From NCBI GenBank assembly GCA_021234155.1, contig JAJEKV010000050.1:7031199-7095198 (forward strand): a stretch of DNA of 64,000 nucleotides, read 5' to 3'. This DNA is from Isoetes taiwanensis. Taxonomy: Eukaryota; Streptophyta; Lycopodiopsida; Isoetales; Isoetaceae. This document shows positions 23,245 to 34,757 of the stretch, piece by piece; the first letter of the stretch is position 1; every line of letters starts with the position of its first letter. Under the pieces are notes generated by a model that was given only the letters and a program-made list of their open reading frames with translations, did not search any database and was not told the DNA's origin. The position numbers and the translations under genes are program-made.

Positions 23245-25085
23245 GTATAGTTCAATACTCTTTTGGCATCTGGTTGCCGACATCATTTTGCCAACATGGT
23301 CTTTAATGCTTTTGTTATTGCGATGAGCTTTATCAGCGGTTTGTATATCGGAATCCCGATACCAAAATTAGCCTTGACGATTCGATTATCTGAAACCGAT
23401 TGCATAAGGAAATTGAAGGAGAGAAACACATGTTGTTGTGTCAAACATGAGCAAGCAGATCTGTACAGAAAGGCCTTCAATGATATGAGGAGATCCCTAC
23501 ATGTTAATTGCACTTGCTGCTGCAGTGTCTGTGCATCCCAGCAAAACAATGGAGTATGTCAAGCAAACAAGAAGACTTTTGATAATGTTAGTATCTTGTG
23601 GAGGTCAACAATTTGCGAGAAATATGTGACGGATGAATGGCATAAACTAAAATGCATCAAAGGTGAATGTGATGAATATGGAGTGAAAAAATTAGACATA
23701 TGTCCAAACGGGAAAGATGGAATTCAGAATGTGGACTGGCAAGTATATGCATATGTCAATGAGCCATCCAAAAGTACATCCGAAGGCTTAGATTAGTTGA
23801 TCAAAATGACAAAGCATCTGTTTTTGTTAAAGAACATGAAAAATCAGCTTGCTAAGTTCTACGATCATAACTTTTTACAAAAGACACCTTTGGCCGAGCA
23901 AAGCGGTTTAAAAGATGTGTTGAGAAACTCCCATGTGTTATGCATTGTTGACTTTCTGAGAGAACTACACATTGAAACCGAGGACGAGTGCAATCCGATC
24001 ATTGGAATCCTGATCAAATTAGTATTTTGGTCCATATTTCAATGATGAAAATAGAATGTAAGCTTAATAGTGCATTTCTATGTTTCAGATGATAGGAAGC
24101 ATGACACTCATTTTGTGCAACATGGTTTTAAATTATATTTGGGGTGACTTAAGAATAATGGAGGTGGACATATAAACCTTCATTATGTGTGGTCGGATGG
24201 TTGTGCATCTCAATTCAAATCAGACGGCATGGTATGGAATCAGAGATACCATGTTGAAAATAAAATTAAAAAGTGATATGGAATTTCTTTGGATCTAGCC
24301 ATGGGAAAGGCACACATGATGGCGAGGCTAGTAGGCTTGAGAGCGGCGCAGAGAAAACAAAATGGCATGCCATGGCCAAAAGTGCAACAACGGCTTGTAC
24401 AATTTTAAGGACCAAGGAATCGGATTGTGAAAGGGTGTTTTGGGAGGTTGGAAAAACAGATCTTAACAGGCGTGAAGCATTCAATTGCAAGACTTTACCT
24501 GGTACTCGTGAGATACATTACATGTCAACTATAAACCCAATGAGATCCAACAAAGTTACTATGCGAGACCACTCTCGTGCTTTTGTGATGCTTGCATGAA
24601 CTTCAATTGGTTGAATTGTGAGAACATTAAACATTGTGGAGAATGGTCTCTAAAAGTTTGGAGCCCACGGATCATATTGCCTCTACGTGGTGAAGCTGAA
24701 AATGATGTGGATGTTTTGTATCTACGGTAAGACGAGGCTGGTTTAGATGACCTTTGTAGGAGTTTGTATGTATTTGTGTCTTTTGCGACACGGACAATAT
24801 GGAAGGTGTTTCATACTATGTTCTCATGTGCACCGGGGAAAAGCATGCATTGGAAGAAGATTCAATTGATGATTATGGAAATGAATACTCTGGGCACTAG
24901 TGTCATTGAAGGACAATATTATGAACTAATCCAAGGTTGCCACAATAAGTATAAACCGCTTCCTACTAAGAATGTTTTGGTACCGCGAGAATCTGTGATT
25001 GGGGTTCAATCCCATTCAAAAAAGTAAAATACAAGTTTGAGGGGGGGCAAGCACAAACATTTCACTTGCCGGATGAAGTCCATGA
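23245..25085 (+). pseudogene. Transposase-like protein with WSDGCASQFK / HGKG core
   Basis: The first open segment (about 180 residues, 23263-23796) has a cysteine-rich region: KLKERNTCCCVKHEQADLYR, CTCCCSVCASQ, WRSTICEK, EWHKLKCIKGECDEYGVKK and DICPNG. After one stop it continues with AKFYDHNFLQKTPLAEQSG and VLCIVDFLREL. Near 24085-24310 are FYVSDDRKHDTHFVQHGFKL, HYVWSDGCASQFKSDG and, one frame over, MIWNFFGSSHGKGTHDGEAS. This series matches a family of plant and animal proteins that I recall as transposon-derived and uncharacterised; the acidic residues resemble a DDE-type nuclease core, but that is inference. The C-terminus (24764-25027) ends near SVIGVQSHSKK. Several stops and shifts make this copy inactive. 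Confidence 0.7.
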
Positions 25086-25089
25086 GACA

Positions 25090-26330
25090 TTGTTATCACA
25101 ACTTCCGGAATTGTAGATGACATGGACTAAGTCCGATCTGTAGTACTTTCCGAAATATTGTAATACTTTGTTCATATAAAAGATAAGAACTGAACAAATT
25201 TTCATTGTACATGACATGGACTACTTCAGAAGTGCATTAGGTACATCAATGTACATAAGATGTACAATAGTATGTACATCTGTTGTACATTCCGAAAATA
25301 TTATAAAAAATTGTTAAGTGTAAGTTGATTAGAATTGAACATAAGAAAGTTGAATTGCATAAACATTAAAAAATAGTTTCAGTCATGGCAAAGATAAGAA
25401 ATGGACAGGTTTTCATGTACAAATAGTTGATATATTTATATTGTGGACATAAATACAACACACACGAAAATGAGCATGGCTCATAATTCATGGCCTAGCT
25501 TCAAAATGTCGGTGGAGTCCGATATCTTATGACTATTGCATCATGTCTTCCAGCCCGCCAAGAGGTCAAGAGATATCCTCTAAAAGCATGAGTCCATGTG
25601 GTTTCTATAGCACGTGCCACCGGCAAACCTTTCCATCCTACATGGCACGCATCTTCCGGACACGTGCCTTCCCCAAGGGTTGTGCAACAAGTGATTTGTC
25701 GCCAATATACATTTCATGGTTGCTTGTTCCTCATAATTTTCAATATGGCCAACCTTTTCCCAAAGTCCAGAAACAGCGATAGAGGCGATAATCGGTCCCC
25801 AACCCTATGTACTTGCGACTTGTGTTGGTTTGTATTACCTCCAGCAGAACTCTATCTCTTAGTTTCTTAATAGTCTTTTTGTGTTTCACCATTCATCTAC
25901 AAAGCAAATGAAGATCACTTAATTATGTATACACACTCATAATTGTACCAATAAGAAAGACAAGAAAAACAGAGTACTCAAGTGCAATGAACAAAAACTT
26001 TGATACATATATTCATAACATTTGAATTTGTACATCGGGTCAAAGTCTGTACCAACAATGGGCCAGTCGAGAGGCCAATAACATGATAGCAGTTTCTCCA
26101 TTCCTTGCTCCAGATATATTGACTAAATTTAGGCGTGAGCACCCAAGTTGCTGCCATAGTTTGCCAAAGAAAATCTATTCCACCTTTCTCGATATGCTAT
26201 CTGGCATTAGTCATTAGATGCTCTTTTCACATAAACTATACCATCTTCAGCCATTTTGAATCCATTAAGCCATGGAATGAGCTTCATGACAACAAGCAAT
26301 CTGTCGCCAACTAATATCTGCGTGTCCAAG
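25090..26330. other. Transposon interior with a small TGTACA cluster
   Basis: TGTACAT/TGTACAA copies cluster at 25200-25290. Frames at 25543-25870 overlap one another and have no recognised motif. The block separates the plus-strand transposase-like gene from the convergent minus-strand genes. Confidence 0.4.
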
Positions 26331-26339
26331 AGAAAAGGA

Positions 26340-26815
26340 CATATGTAGCTTCCTACAGATTCAAAGTGGATTTGTACCTTTCGTCATCGATCGTAATCCC
26401 AGTATGTCCATAGTACTCTAGGTACTCTTTCCATACCACGCTTAATGGTTTCACAAACAACCCCTTTTGAGGTTCGGTGGGTGTTTGTGGCGGAGTCCAA
26501 CACTTGCTCTGGGCCAGTAAACAAACTTCGGCTTTATGGAAAAAGCATCACAAATATGATCCACAATTGGGTGAAGATTTTTAGAAGTGAGTGAAGACCA
26601 GATGGCAACATCAAACCCTTCTCTTACAAGTGCTAACAAAGGATGCTAACCCTGGCTGCTTGCAAAAAAAACCCGTTTCCTATATTAAATTGAAGCTCAT
26701 CTTTCCGGATCTGTTGGTATCTTGAGTTAATATTTTCATTATTGTGCACACTCTTGCCCAACCACGAATTTAAGTCAAAGATAATGAGCTTTCTCTCTGA
26801 ATTAGATGATTCACC
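26340..26815 (-). pseudogene. FCP1/NIF-like HAD phosphatase domain
   Basis: On the minus strand, KLIIFDLNSWLG (about 26755-26790) corresponds to motif I of plant FCP1-like proteins, which often read LDVNGLL with the second catalytic Asp replaced. It is followed by NGFFCKQPGLASF and then EGFDVAIWSSLTSKNLHPIV (26560-26640), the second HAD motif (WSS). KPKFVYWPRA, a one-base shift, and PTEPQKGLFVKPLSVVWKEY follow, ending near ITIDDERYKS. The N-for-D substitution suggests weak or absent phosphatase activity, as in the plant relatives. One frameshift near 26490-26520 breaks it. It sits within the transposon and may be an exon of the gene that begins at 30698. Confidence 0.68.
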
Positions 26816-26819
26816 GTCG

Positions 26820-28290
26820 AAGAAAACACTTGAGATTCACAATTTATAATCACATTTCAGATTACACAATTGAGAAAACACATTGATAATTACACAATTG
26901 TTATTTGCACAGTGTAAGTGAGACAAATAAATTAATTTTTTTCATTACTTATTGAGTACAAAGAAGCTCGGAGCATGGCTCATACAAACCGTAATTTACA
27001 AACAAGTCAAAGAGACTATCTACCCCGTGTAGGAACAACTGCTTGTATATTCATCTCGCCTTCTACAATTCATGCCTCCATTAGATGATCCCTCCGTGAC
27101 TTGGCATAGGCATCGATGAACCAACCGGGTGTCATCCAAGTATTAGAGGACTATACCAACAAATAACTAATAGGAAAATAACATGTTCTACTTACAAAAA
27201 TGGAGCTTGGGCATTGCATCAACCACGGCATCTATGAATTTGTGCATGTAAGCCACAATGTACATGCAAGGGTTGCTGGTACTAGTTTACGGCATTTTAG
27301 GACAGAACCGCGGGGAGCATCAAAGTTCTTCCTACCATGGCTTAAGCTGTTGGATCCGAGCATCATATTATTGATCACAAGCTTATGAAACCTGCAAAAT
27401 TGCAATGTGAGAATAAACAAAGCATAAGAAATTGCAATATGAGAATAATCAAATCATAAAAAAAAAAACAGAAAATCATACTTACTACGGATCACTTTAG
27501 CATCGGGTACATAGCCTTTGACAGAGAGAGGATCTCATACTTGGACTAGCTATAGATGGAAAAGAGCTTTTCACTGGACCAGCAAGCACAAGTATTGCCA
27601 ATGCCACATTTGGGCCTTGCAGAATTGGAACAAATATGTATTGGCATCTTGCAATCAAAATGCCATCCAGCCCTTCCTTTATGTTAGTGTTACGTGCATC
27701 TGCCCCCCCCCCCCCCCCACGCTCTTGGGGAATTCACAAAATTCGGAAGCACTCCGGTAAACATAAAAACTTGTGTTTCCAATCGGATGGAAGACATCTA
27801 CAAAGGTACACACACAAATCCGAAATACATATTAATACATAAGATGAGTGACTTAGGGAATGAAATAACATAAATATGTTCAAATGCTAGCCTACCTCCC
27901 ATAGACATCTACCATCTTAGAGGTCAAGTCCAGCTTCCAGTGAGAACTCACAACATCACTTTGAAAGACAGAGGGTGCAGGCTTAGGAGGACAGTCCCTA
28001 TAAAGAGTGAATGGAACCAACCTTTTCAGTCGGTCCACTAAACTTTACAAGGAAACAACATCATTAGCAAAAGAATATATCTATTGTAATCAATTGTATA
28101 TGACTCACCTTGTTTTTTCATCACCTGCTTCAGTAACTTCTATGGACTGTTGCACCTTCATTGTTATCATTCTTCCGGTTCCGACTCAGCAGGATCAGCT
28201 TCCTTCACGGCCTGTGATCGTGTCCTATGTACAAAAAAAATGTGGTTAATTATCATAAGTCTGAGATGTTTAACAAAATTAGCTCATCTT
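26820..28290 (-). other. Minus-strand coding-like segments of the transposon, unresolved
   Basis: Minus-strand blocks bounded by plausible splice sites are visible. One reads ILIARCQYIFVPILQGPNVA (about 27590-27670) and ends LSVKGYVPDAKVIRS before GTAAGT at about 27485. Another starts after a TTTTGCAG acceptor with FHKLVINNMMLGSNSLSHGR (27300-27390). I do not recognise a domain. A run of 16 C residues at about 27703-27718 disrupts the region. Confidence 0.35.
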
Positions 28291-30698
28291 GCACATACCT
28301 CTTTCTTGGTGGTGGTGGCACTTTTTTGCCTGGAATTTTCTTTTCGGAGGACATTTTTTTGTTGCTGGAGATTTTGCCTGTTTTTTGCCTCTTGGAGTTA
28401 CATCACCAGCATTCTTTTGCCTCCTCTTTGGAGTGGACTCAACTACCAACTCAACTTCCTCTTCCCTGGTATCTCCTGGGATAAAATCTGGATCTGTGTC
28501 CTTTGTAGCTTTTTATAACAGTGCTAACCGGCACTCTGCAGATGATCTTTGAGACGTGTTTGAATCTTTCTTAGGAGCTTCTCCAATTACTAATTTAGCA
28601 CTTGGTGATGAAAGTGTTTACATTGCGGCCCGGTCCGCTGAAGGCTCTGCACCAAAACTCGCTTTAGCTTTCTCAAGTGCCATCCTCTCTATTTCCTCAA
28701 CTTCACTTTGCCATGTTCGAGGAGGCACTGTTGCAGATGGTTCTATTACCGGCACTGTAAATGTCATTGGTGATCTGGAGCTGGAAGGTTGAGGGTCTAC
28801 AGATTCGGTCTGCTTATGCTCAATAAAATCTGTAAAGAGAGTCGATGCAGATGGCTCAAGAACATCGACCATTAAAGCCGCTTGGGATAGGAACAACCTC
28901 ATCTGCAAACAAACAAATGATCTAAATTTCAATAGACATAAAAGAACATGAAAACAGAACTTAAACAATGAGAAATATCTAGTACATTCTGCTTCAACAT
29001 GTACATTTCATGTACATAAAATGTACCAAATGTACGTAACTACATTTAACTGTAGCCAAATGTACATGTACATGTGCCTCAATGTACATAGATGTACCTC
29101 AATGCACCCTGATGCACCCAGATGTACCCAGATGTACCCAGTTAGGGAATGTAGATCTATGCCCAAAAAAAGCACATATATGTAAAAAATGCACATACTT
29201 ATGAATCCATCTACAGATGCACTCTAAAAATAAATGCATGTACATCTATTTGCAGACTCCATTAGATACATGTACAACTGATACAACTGCAGTCCAAGCT
29301 CAAAAATAAAAGCATCAATAAACAAGCAAATATATGCCTATGTACCTCTGCATACAGATGTACACTAAAAGTTATACATGTACAAGGAATAGCAATGCAC
29401 TGAAAGCCATACATATAGAACTATGCAGATTACAATAACAAATATGAATTAAGAGAAATATAAGTTTAAATTAGTTGAGAGCAATGCATACCTTTCACAG
29501 CAGGGAAACCAAGCTGAATTCGAATGCCCTCATCCCAGATGCAACCTTTTATGCAATTCTGTCTTTCATGGACGAGATAACACAAGCGTAAGAGGCAATA
29601 AGCATCTCGCATGGAGCTAGCGGCAACAAACCCGGTTTGCCAAAGCCTTGGCCACAACAAATACATGAACTAATGTGATGAACTGCTCTATAGAAGTAGC
29701 TCCTACAGGGTAGGGCCTCAGGTGCATAACAATAGGTCCCGCTCTCCCCATGAAATCCAAAATCAGAAATGCCTTTGCTGAACCAATTCAATGCAATTAA
29801 GTTTTTCCTTTGCTTGTTCAATTGAGATTTCATGCCTTTCAATTTCTTTAGTTGCTTCCCCCAAAACCAATTTCTAGCTTAGAAGAGTGCTTGCTCTTTC
29901 TCATGTCTACTCATAACCAAGTCTTCCAACTTGTACTTCAACACTCAAAGATAACTTGATTTCCAAAGGATCCTAGGACAATTTGTCAAATTCTGTTTTT
30001 GTCTCATCTATTTTTAAAGCATCTGCTGCGGATCTTCCGATAGCATATCCTTTCTACCCTCAATCCTACCGATGACCTTCAATGCATCCCTCCTTTTTTT
30101 CTTCCAAAGGTTTCTACTTCATTCAATAGGTTAGTTTTTCTCCTCCAACCCATGCTTAAATAACTGCTTTATTGTGTCAACATCTGATCTAGAATAACCC
30201 AGGGCTCTAATATTCTGCTGCAATACGATGTCCTGTTTGATATTTGAGGATTTACCTGTTGTAGGGTCCTCTGTAATTTCTGAAGTTTTGGCAAGATCTT
30301 TGGCGGTCCTAGCCACGCCCATCCAATCAACAAGCCGTCCCTTCAAGTGAAGAGCAAATGCTCTGGCAAAATAGGTAGAAATATAATGGTTTGTAACCTG
30401 TTTCTTGCCATAAACCAATTCATAATATTTAAAAAAATCATCTTTCCATGCATTCTGGATTCTCCCTTCCTTGAATCCTCGTCTATTTTTTGGAGCTTCA
30501 CCTCATACCTCGTTCATAACCATCTCTAGGTTGGGTATGTGGGCCTCTGCATGTTTATCACGGAGGTCTTTGGCTTGGATCACATCAGAACCCAAACGTA
30601 AACTCCTTGGAGGTAAGATTCCACTGCCGAAAGCACTGGCTTCTTGCTTGGGCTGTGATGATGAGCAAGCACTGATCTGGGGGCATTTTGGGGCCATA
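28290..30698 (-). pseudogene. Multi-exon transposon protein with basic, nuclear-type segment
   Basis: A minus-strand ATG at 30698 opens MAPKCPQISACSSSQPKQEA; after a stop the same region continues with KDDFFKYYELVYGKKQVTNH, STYFARAFALHLKGRLVDWM and IKQLFKHGLEEKN (30131-30420). Further segments lie at 29549-29842 (WFSKGISDFGFHGESGTYCY), 28618-28930 (EVEEIERMALEKAKASFG) and 28300-28500, where FIPGDTREEEVELVVESTPK and KRRQKNAGDVTPRGKKQAK form an acidic then lysine-rich, nuclear-localisation-like stretch. TGTACA-rich sequence between segments would be intron. The product is unknown. It may be one gene together with the FCP1-like domain downstream. Confidence 0.45.
28985..29400. repeat. TGTACAT-motif cluster, right side of the transposon
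   Basis: Dense TGTACAT/ATGTAC and TGTACC(CAGA) copies, for instance three GATGTACC/GATGCACC units in a row at about 29105-29140. It mirrors the cluster at 20615-20985. Confidence 0.7.
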
Positions 30699-30932
30699 GC
30701 TAGATGAAGAATTCGTGATCGAAATTCAAGCAGAGAAGGCAGGGGCGGGATAGTGAACGAGAGGCAAATCAAGAAAGAATTTGGTAAAGAATTTCAAAAT
30801 CCGAAAATTGTGCGGTTTCAGAGTGGTGGATAGCCATTAATCATGGCAGTTACTAGCGGGTCATGATGACAGTTATACCAAAAATGTGCATTTGGTACAT
30901 ATGTATATGTACAAAAAGGGCTACATTTATAG

Positions 30933-30954
30933 ACACCCTTTCATGCTTTCACCC
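30933..30954 (-). repeat. Right terminal inverted repeat of the DNA transposon
   Basis: Inverse complement reads GGGTGAAAGCATGAAAGGGT.., matching the left end with one mismatch. GTGA follows at 30955-30958. Confidence 0.88.
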
Positions 30955-31268
30955 GTGATTACTTTTGTAATGCAAACATATGTGCCTTCCTCTTTACAGC
31001 TCGAATAAGCAATGTTCTAAAACATGTAAATGAGTCTAGAGAGCAAATCATTGATAAGACATGCATGTATTTGTTTGTGTGCAAATGTTTCTTATTTCGC
31101 AGTTTTTTACAATATGACTGGGGCGTGCTCCATAGTGAATTTAATATTTTGCTACATTAATTATCCCTAAGATCCTCAACTTATGCATGACAAAGTTGGA
31201 CGTTGCTACTCCTATGATATCTTCGTAGCATGTCCGCTTATAGGTATAGGCTTATCATGCCTATACCT
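30955..31268 (+). pseudogene. Unidentified coiled-coil gene, copy 1, third part
   Basis: Matches 32789-33113. After a polypyrimidine tract ending CTTTACAG, an exon-like block reads RISNVLKHVNESREQIIDK (about 31000-31065). A second acceptor-like TTTCGCAG follows near 31095. It resumes the duplicated gene exactly after the transposon. The protein family is not recognised. Confidence 0.55.
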
Positions 31269-32216
31269 TACCTTATATTATATCTAATCTTTCGAGCTTG
31301 CACACGTGCCCATTACTTCTAAGGGTGACATTTTGAGCATCAGTTTTGGGTCTCACAGTCGTCCGCCTGTTGCTCTAGCGTAGAGAACTGCAGAATGCCC
31401 GCCAAATCATCTGTGAGCCTCTGGGCATAAGCCTTTGCGTGTTCATAGTTTAGTCGTAAATGAGGCATACGAGGAGGTGCTGCATGCCCATGGCAAATGT
31501 GACGTTCCAGGAAAATATACGCCATAAATACGTTTATTTCCAGGTCCGTCACTATACAAGTCTATCTCCATAACCTTGTATATCATAGATTGTGGCACTA
31601 GGGGGCATGACTAAGTTATTCATATAACTTAGCCAACCTTAGGTTAAGACCATTTTCCACATGGCCTTAACCTATTGGGCACTCGCCACATGGCCCTACC
31701 CCATTGGAGCCACGTGGCATAACATGTGAACCCTAACCTATGAAGGCATAAACCCTAACCCTAGGCCTCTTTTCTGGCTCTAATAGTCTGGAAACATTCT
31801 TCGTGCTCGAAACTTCGTTTCGAGAACCGCCTGCTGTGGCACAGTATAGCATAGCAGCCCCCGGAGCGTGACCGCATCAATAGGAGTGGGAGCTACCTCT
31901 AACACCTCGAAGACCATGGAGACGCCGGGAGCAGGGGGGGTTCTTCGGGAGCAGGTATTTTGGCATAGAGTTCTTGGTAGATCATCTGGAAGTTAGGATT
32001 CCAGATGAGTTAGCATCTCATGTCTCTAGTAGAGCCATTCTAGAGCCCTCAGTTTAGATCTTGAATCCTAATCAATGAACCCTAACTATAAGTTAGATAC
32101 ATATGATTAGGTTTAGATATTATTCTCATTATTATGATGTTACGTTATATGTTGGTTGATCATGTTTGCTCCTAGAGACCTAGTAGCCTTTATGATATAT
32201 ATAGGAAGTCTATTGT
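31269..32216. other. Spacer between the two copies of the duplicated gene piece
   Basis: No gene was recognised. A minus-strand 70-residue frame at 31340-31552 has no motif. The block from about 31587 (TGTGGCACTAGG) onward has the look of an LTR (CCACATGG repeats, AACCCTAA runs) but no partner was found in the window. Confidence 0.35.
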
Positions 32217-33113
32217 CCACCAGGCTAAAAGCATTCATTATTAGGCCACTGATCAGCTTGTCATTTTCTATAAAAATCTAGCTGGAATAATAATTTTTAT
32301 ACATGTTCTGCAGCATATTTTAGAATATGCAGTTGTATTTCCATGGTTGAACTTAGCTAGTTATTTTCTGATTTAATTGGCTTTAGTTAGTGATGTGACC
32401 CTTTCACGGTTATACTTCAAGAGCATGATAAACAAAGGCAGGATGCACAATTTCAAAGCATGGAAACGTCTGTATTGGATCTACATAGATTACATTACAT
32501 TCTTATTATAGTCAGTATGACTTTGATTTTTGTGGATTATAAAAGCTTCTTTTTCTATAAATACAGGAAGACCAGCTGGATATAATGAAGCATTTGCTTT
32601 GTCACCAAATGCGCATTCATCATATTCACTAAATCTCTATCACAAATGTTTTCATGTGAACGTGTCTTTGTAACAACATATTTTTGGATGGAAGTTCAGC
32701 TATCAGAAAAGGCCATTGTAGCAAATTGATAATGTACTTATATTATTGTGATCATTAAAGCATTTGGGCAATTGTCACATACATGTGTGTGATACTTTTG
32801 TAATGCAAACATATATGCCTTTCTCTTTACAGCTCGAATAAGTAATGTTCTAAAACATGTAAATGAGTCTAGAGAGCAAACCATTGATAAGACATGCATG
32901 TATTTTTTTGTGCAAATGTTTCTTATTTCGCAGTTGTTTACAATATGACTGGGGTGTGCTCCATAGTGAATTTAATATTTTGCTACATTAATTATCCCTA
33001 AGATCCTCCTTAAAGCTTATCCCAACTTATGCATGACAAAGTTGGACGTTGCTACTCCTATGATATCTTCGTAGCATATCCGCTTATAGACTTAAGCTTA
33101 TCATGCCTATACC
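32217..33113 (+). pseudogene. Copy 2 of the coiled-coil gene piece, with both insertion sites empty
   Basis: Co-linear with 17860-18291, 19256-19457 and 30955-31268. It includes the same exon-like blocks (EHDKQRQDAQFQSMETS near 32415-32470; SNVLKHVNESREQ near 32850-32885). It lacks the 0.96-kb insertion (junction GCATTTGC at about 32590) and the 11.5-kb transposon (GTGATAC at 32789). It also starts with the last bases of the gypsy relic, so the duplication took in part of that relic and occurred before both insertions. Confidence 0.75.
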
Positions 33114-33261
33114 CCTTCCTATATATAGCTAAAGGCTACTATATATTAAGTCTATTATCCGCTTATAGACTTAAGCTTATCATGCCTATATATAGTTTAG
33201 ACCCTTTAGTTCTTATTATTATGCGGCCTGTGCATAGGAACCTTCCGGACTACGGGGGCTA
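33114..33261. other. Short spacer with repeated CTTATAGACTTAAGCTTATC
   Basis: The motif CGCTTATAGACTTAAGCTTA occurs at about 33080 and 33160, followed by CATGCCTATA in both cases. This is a local duplication of about 80 bases; no gene is seen. Confidence 0.5.
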
Positions 33262-34104
33262 TGATGTGACTCAGCACTACATAACGGGGCTAGAGACGAG
33301 ACAGAGGGAGGGTCCCTGCTGAGCGTGGCTACTGGGGACCCCATAGCGGGCTAGGCTTATGGATGGTTACTTCAAGTGGGCCGGGCATGAGTCCCACACC
33401 TCCCGGGGCAATGGTGTCGCCTGCCTCAAGAGAGCGCAGTGTGGCCCAGCTCTTGTTTTTTTTTTTTTTTTGGGGGGGGTTAAGTCGGGGGCCCAATCGT
33501 GTCGCCAATGCGATTCTCTAGTCGCACGCGGAACCTCTAGACTCGGGGGGAAGGGAGATGCAACCCTTCCCGACTCGGGACGGACCAGGGAGATGCAACC
33601 CTGAGTAGTCTCGATGGGTGATGCCATGAGATTAGCAGATCCCAAGGCTAGAGTCATGCCGTAGTCTCGATCTAGCCCATCTGCAAAGTATGCACAGGAG
33701 GGGCGGATGGAGTGGTCAACCCTAACCATTGCCTATAGCCAGCCCCGCCATTGTTATGATCGGTCTGCTCTATCTTGAGGCCTAGCCGTCAGTCTACCTC
33801 CCGATGAGTCTGAGCCTCGGGTAGGAGCTCTCATGTTTTACGGCATGTGTTTATCTCTATTGTATCTATGGATGTATGGATGTGCTACCCTTCGAGGTAG
33901 TTCGATGTATTGTGACGTTGTTATGCATCCGCTGATATAGGAGCCCATAGGGGAAGGGCGCGCAAGACACCTTCGTGTCCCCTTCCTGCACTAGGGGCAC
34001 CCTAGAGTGGGGGATAGACGGAGGGCCCGTGCGGTCGAAGGACCGGATGGGGGATTTCCTGCGAAGTGTACGGCTGGGCACCGTATATTTTGTAAGGGGC
34101 ATCA
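33262..34104 (+). repeat. Putative LTR (5' or solo) of a Ty3/gypsy element
   Basis: Begins TGATG and ends CATCA, an inverted pair suited to LTR ends, and is followed after three bases by the primer site. No second copy lies in the window, so the left boundary is inferred from the terminal inverse match only. It contains a long T/G homopolymer (about 33456-33479). Confidence 0.5.
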
Positions 34105-34107
34105 TAA

Positions 34108-34119
34108 TGGTATCAGAGC
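34108..34119 (+). promoter_or_regulatory. Primer-binding site, initiator-tRNA-Met type
   Basis: TGGTATCAGAGC is complementary to the 3' end of plant initiator tRNA-Met and is the usual primer site of copia and of chromoviral gypsy elements. Here it follows the putative LTR, and downstream lie H3-like locus 1 and, beyond the inserted element A, a chromovirus pol fragment. Confidence 0.75.
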
Positions 34120-34757
34120 AATGTTCTTGGTTGACCAAGAGCTAGCACTGACCATATCCTTGAATAGGTAGACTAACTGGTCTAGCTAAGGAATGGAATG
34201 AGAATTCCAGTCTTGAACCGCGAAATGTGGGAGAAGTTTTTTCCCATTAGCAGAGTCATAATTAGATTAAGTACAGTCTAAGTGGTAGAAATAATATAGT
34301 CAAAAGAAACCTTCTAGTAAATTTGAGCTCAAGTTGTTCATGAACCGCACCTTTCAAGCGAAAATTGAACGAGAAATCGCTCAAAAGAAAGCTTGAAAGA
34401 AAATGGCGTGAAATGACCAATATTTGGCCCAAAAGAAATAGGAAATTTCGTGAAATAGTTAAGTGATTAGGGAAAGTACCTTAATTAATAACCCATAGCT
34501 ATAATAAATTTACTCTTAAGAAAAGTAGCTATTAAATCTATAGAAGCACATCTACTCCCTAGAAGTCCCTAAATAGTAGCTTGAACCTCCCCTTTACCCT
34601 TGTAAGGTGAATTATAAGCTAATCTTCGAAGCTGCCATAAGAGTGTCCACCGAATGAACAGTCGACAAGATCGATCCAAAGGAGCCGCGGATAGATATAG
34701 TCGACCATTGATAGAGGCAAGATCACTCGAAGAGGCCACCATCAAGGAAGCTAAGTT
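34120..34757. other. Leader between primer site and H3-like locus 1
   Basis: No domain was recognised. Composition is A-rich with short related segments (GAAATTGAACGAGAAATCGC). No palindrome or clear TATA was found here. Confidence 0.4.

Larger units (their letters stand above)
19458..30954. mobile_element. 11.5-kb DNA transposon with 22-bp TIRs and GTGA target duplication
   Basis: The ends are GGGTAAAAGCATGAAAGGGT.. (19458-19479) and the inverse of GGGTGAAAGCATGAAAGGGT.. (30933-30954), one mismatch in 22. GTGA flanks both ends (19454-19457, 30955-30958), while the duplicate locus at 32789-32792 has a single GTGA with no insertion. The plus strand carries a two-part gene for a transposase-like protein (19783-20405 and 23245-25085). 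The minus strand carries an FCP1-like domain and other coding segments. A PPR gene fragment and TGTACAT-rich blocks are also inside. I cannot name the superfamily: 4-bp target duplications occur in more than one. Confidence 0.88.

Noticed and set aside
27590-27670. Ulp1-type (C48) protease in the transposon (YIFVPI-like segment)
   Set aside because: Only a short hydrophobic resemblance; no catalytic His, Asp or Cys motifs could be found.
27703-27718. C homopolymer, and the T/G homopolymers at 33456-33479, as functional sites
   Set aside because: Simple homopolymers, likely replication or sequencing artefacts; no associated structure.
31730-31765. AACCCTAA runs resembling plant telomere repeat
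   Set aside because: Only two or three imperfect units, not an array; common by chance and in LTR/promoter sequence.
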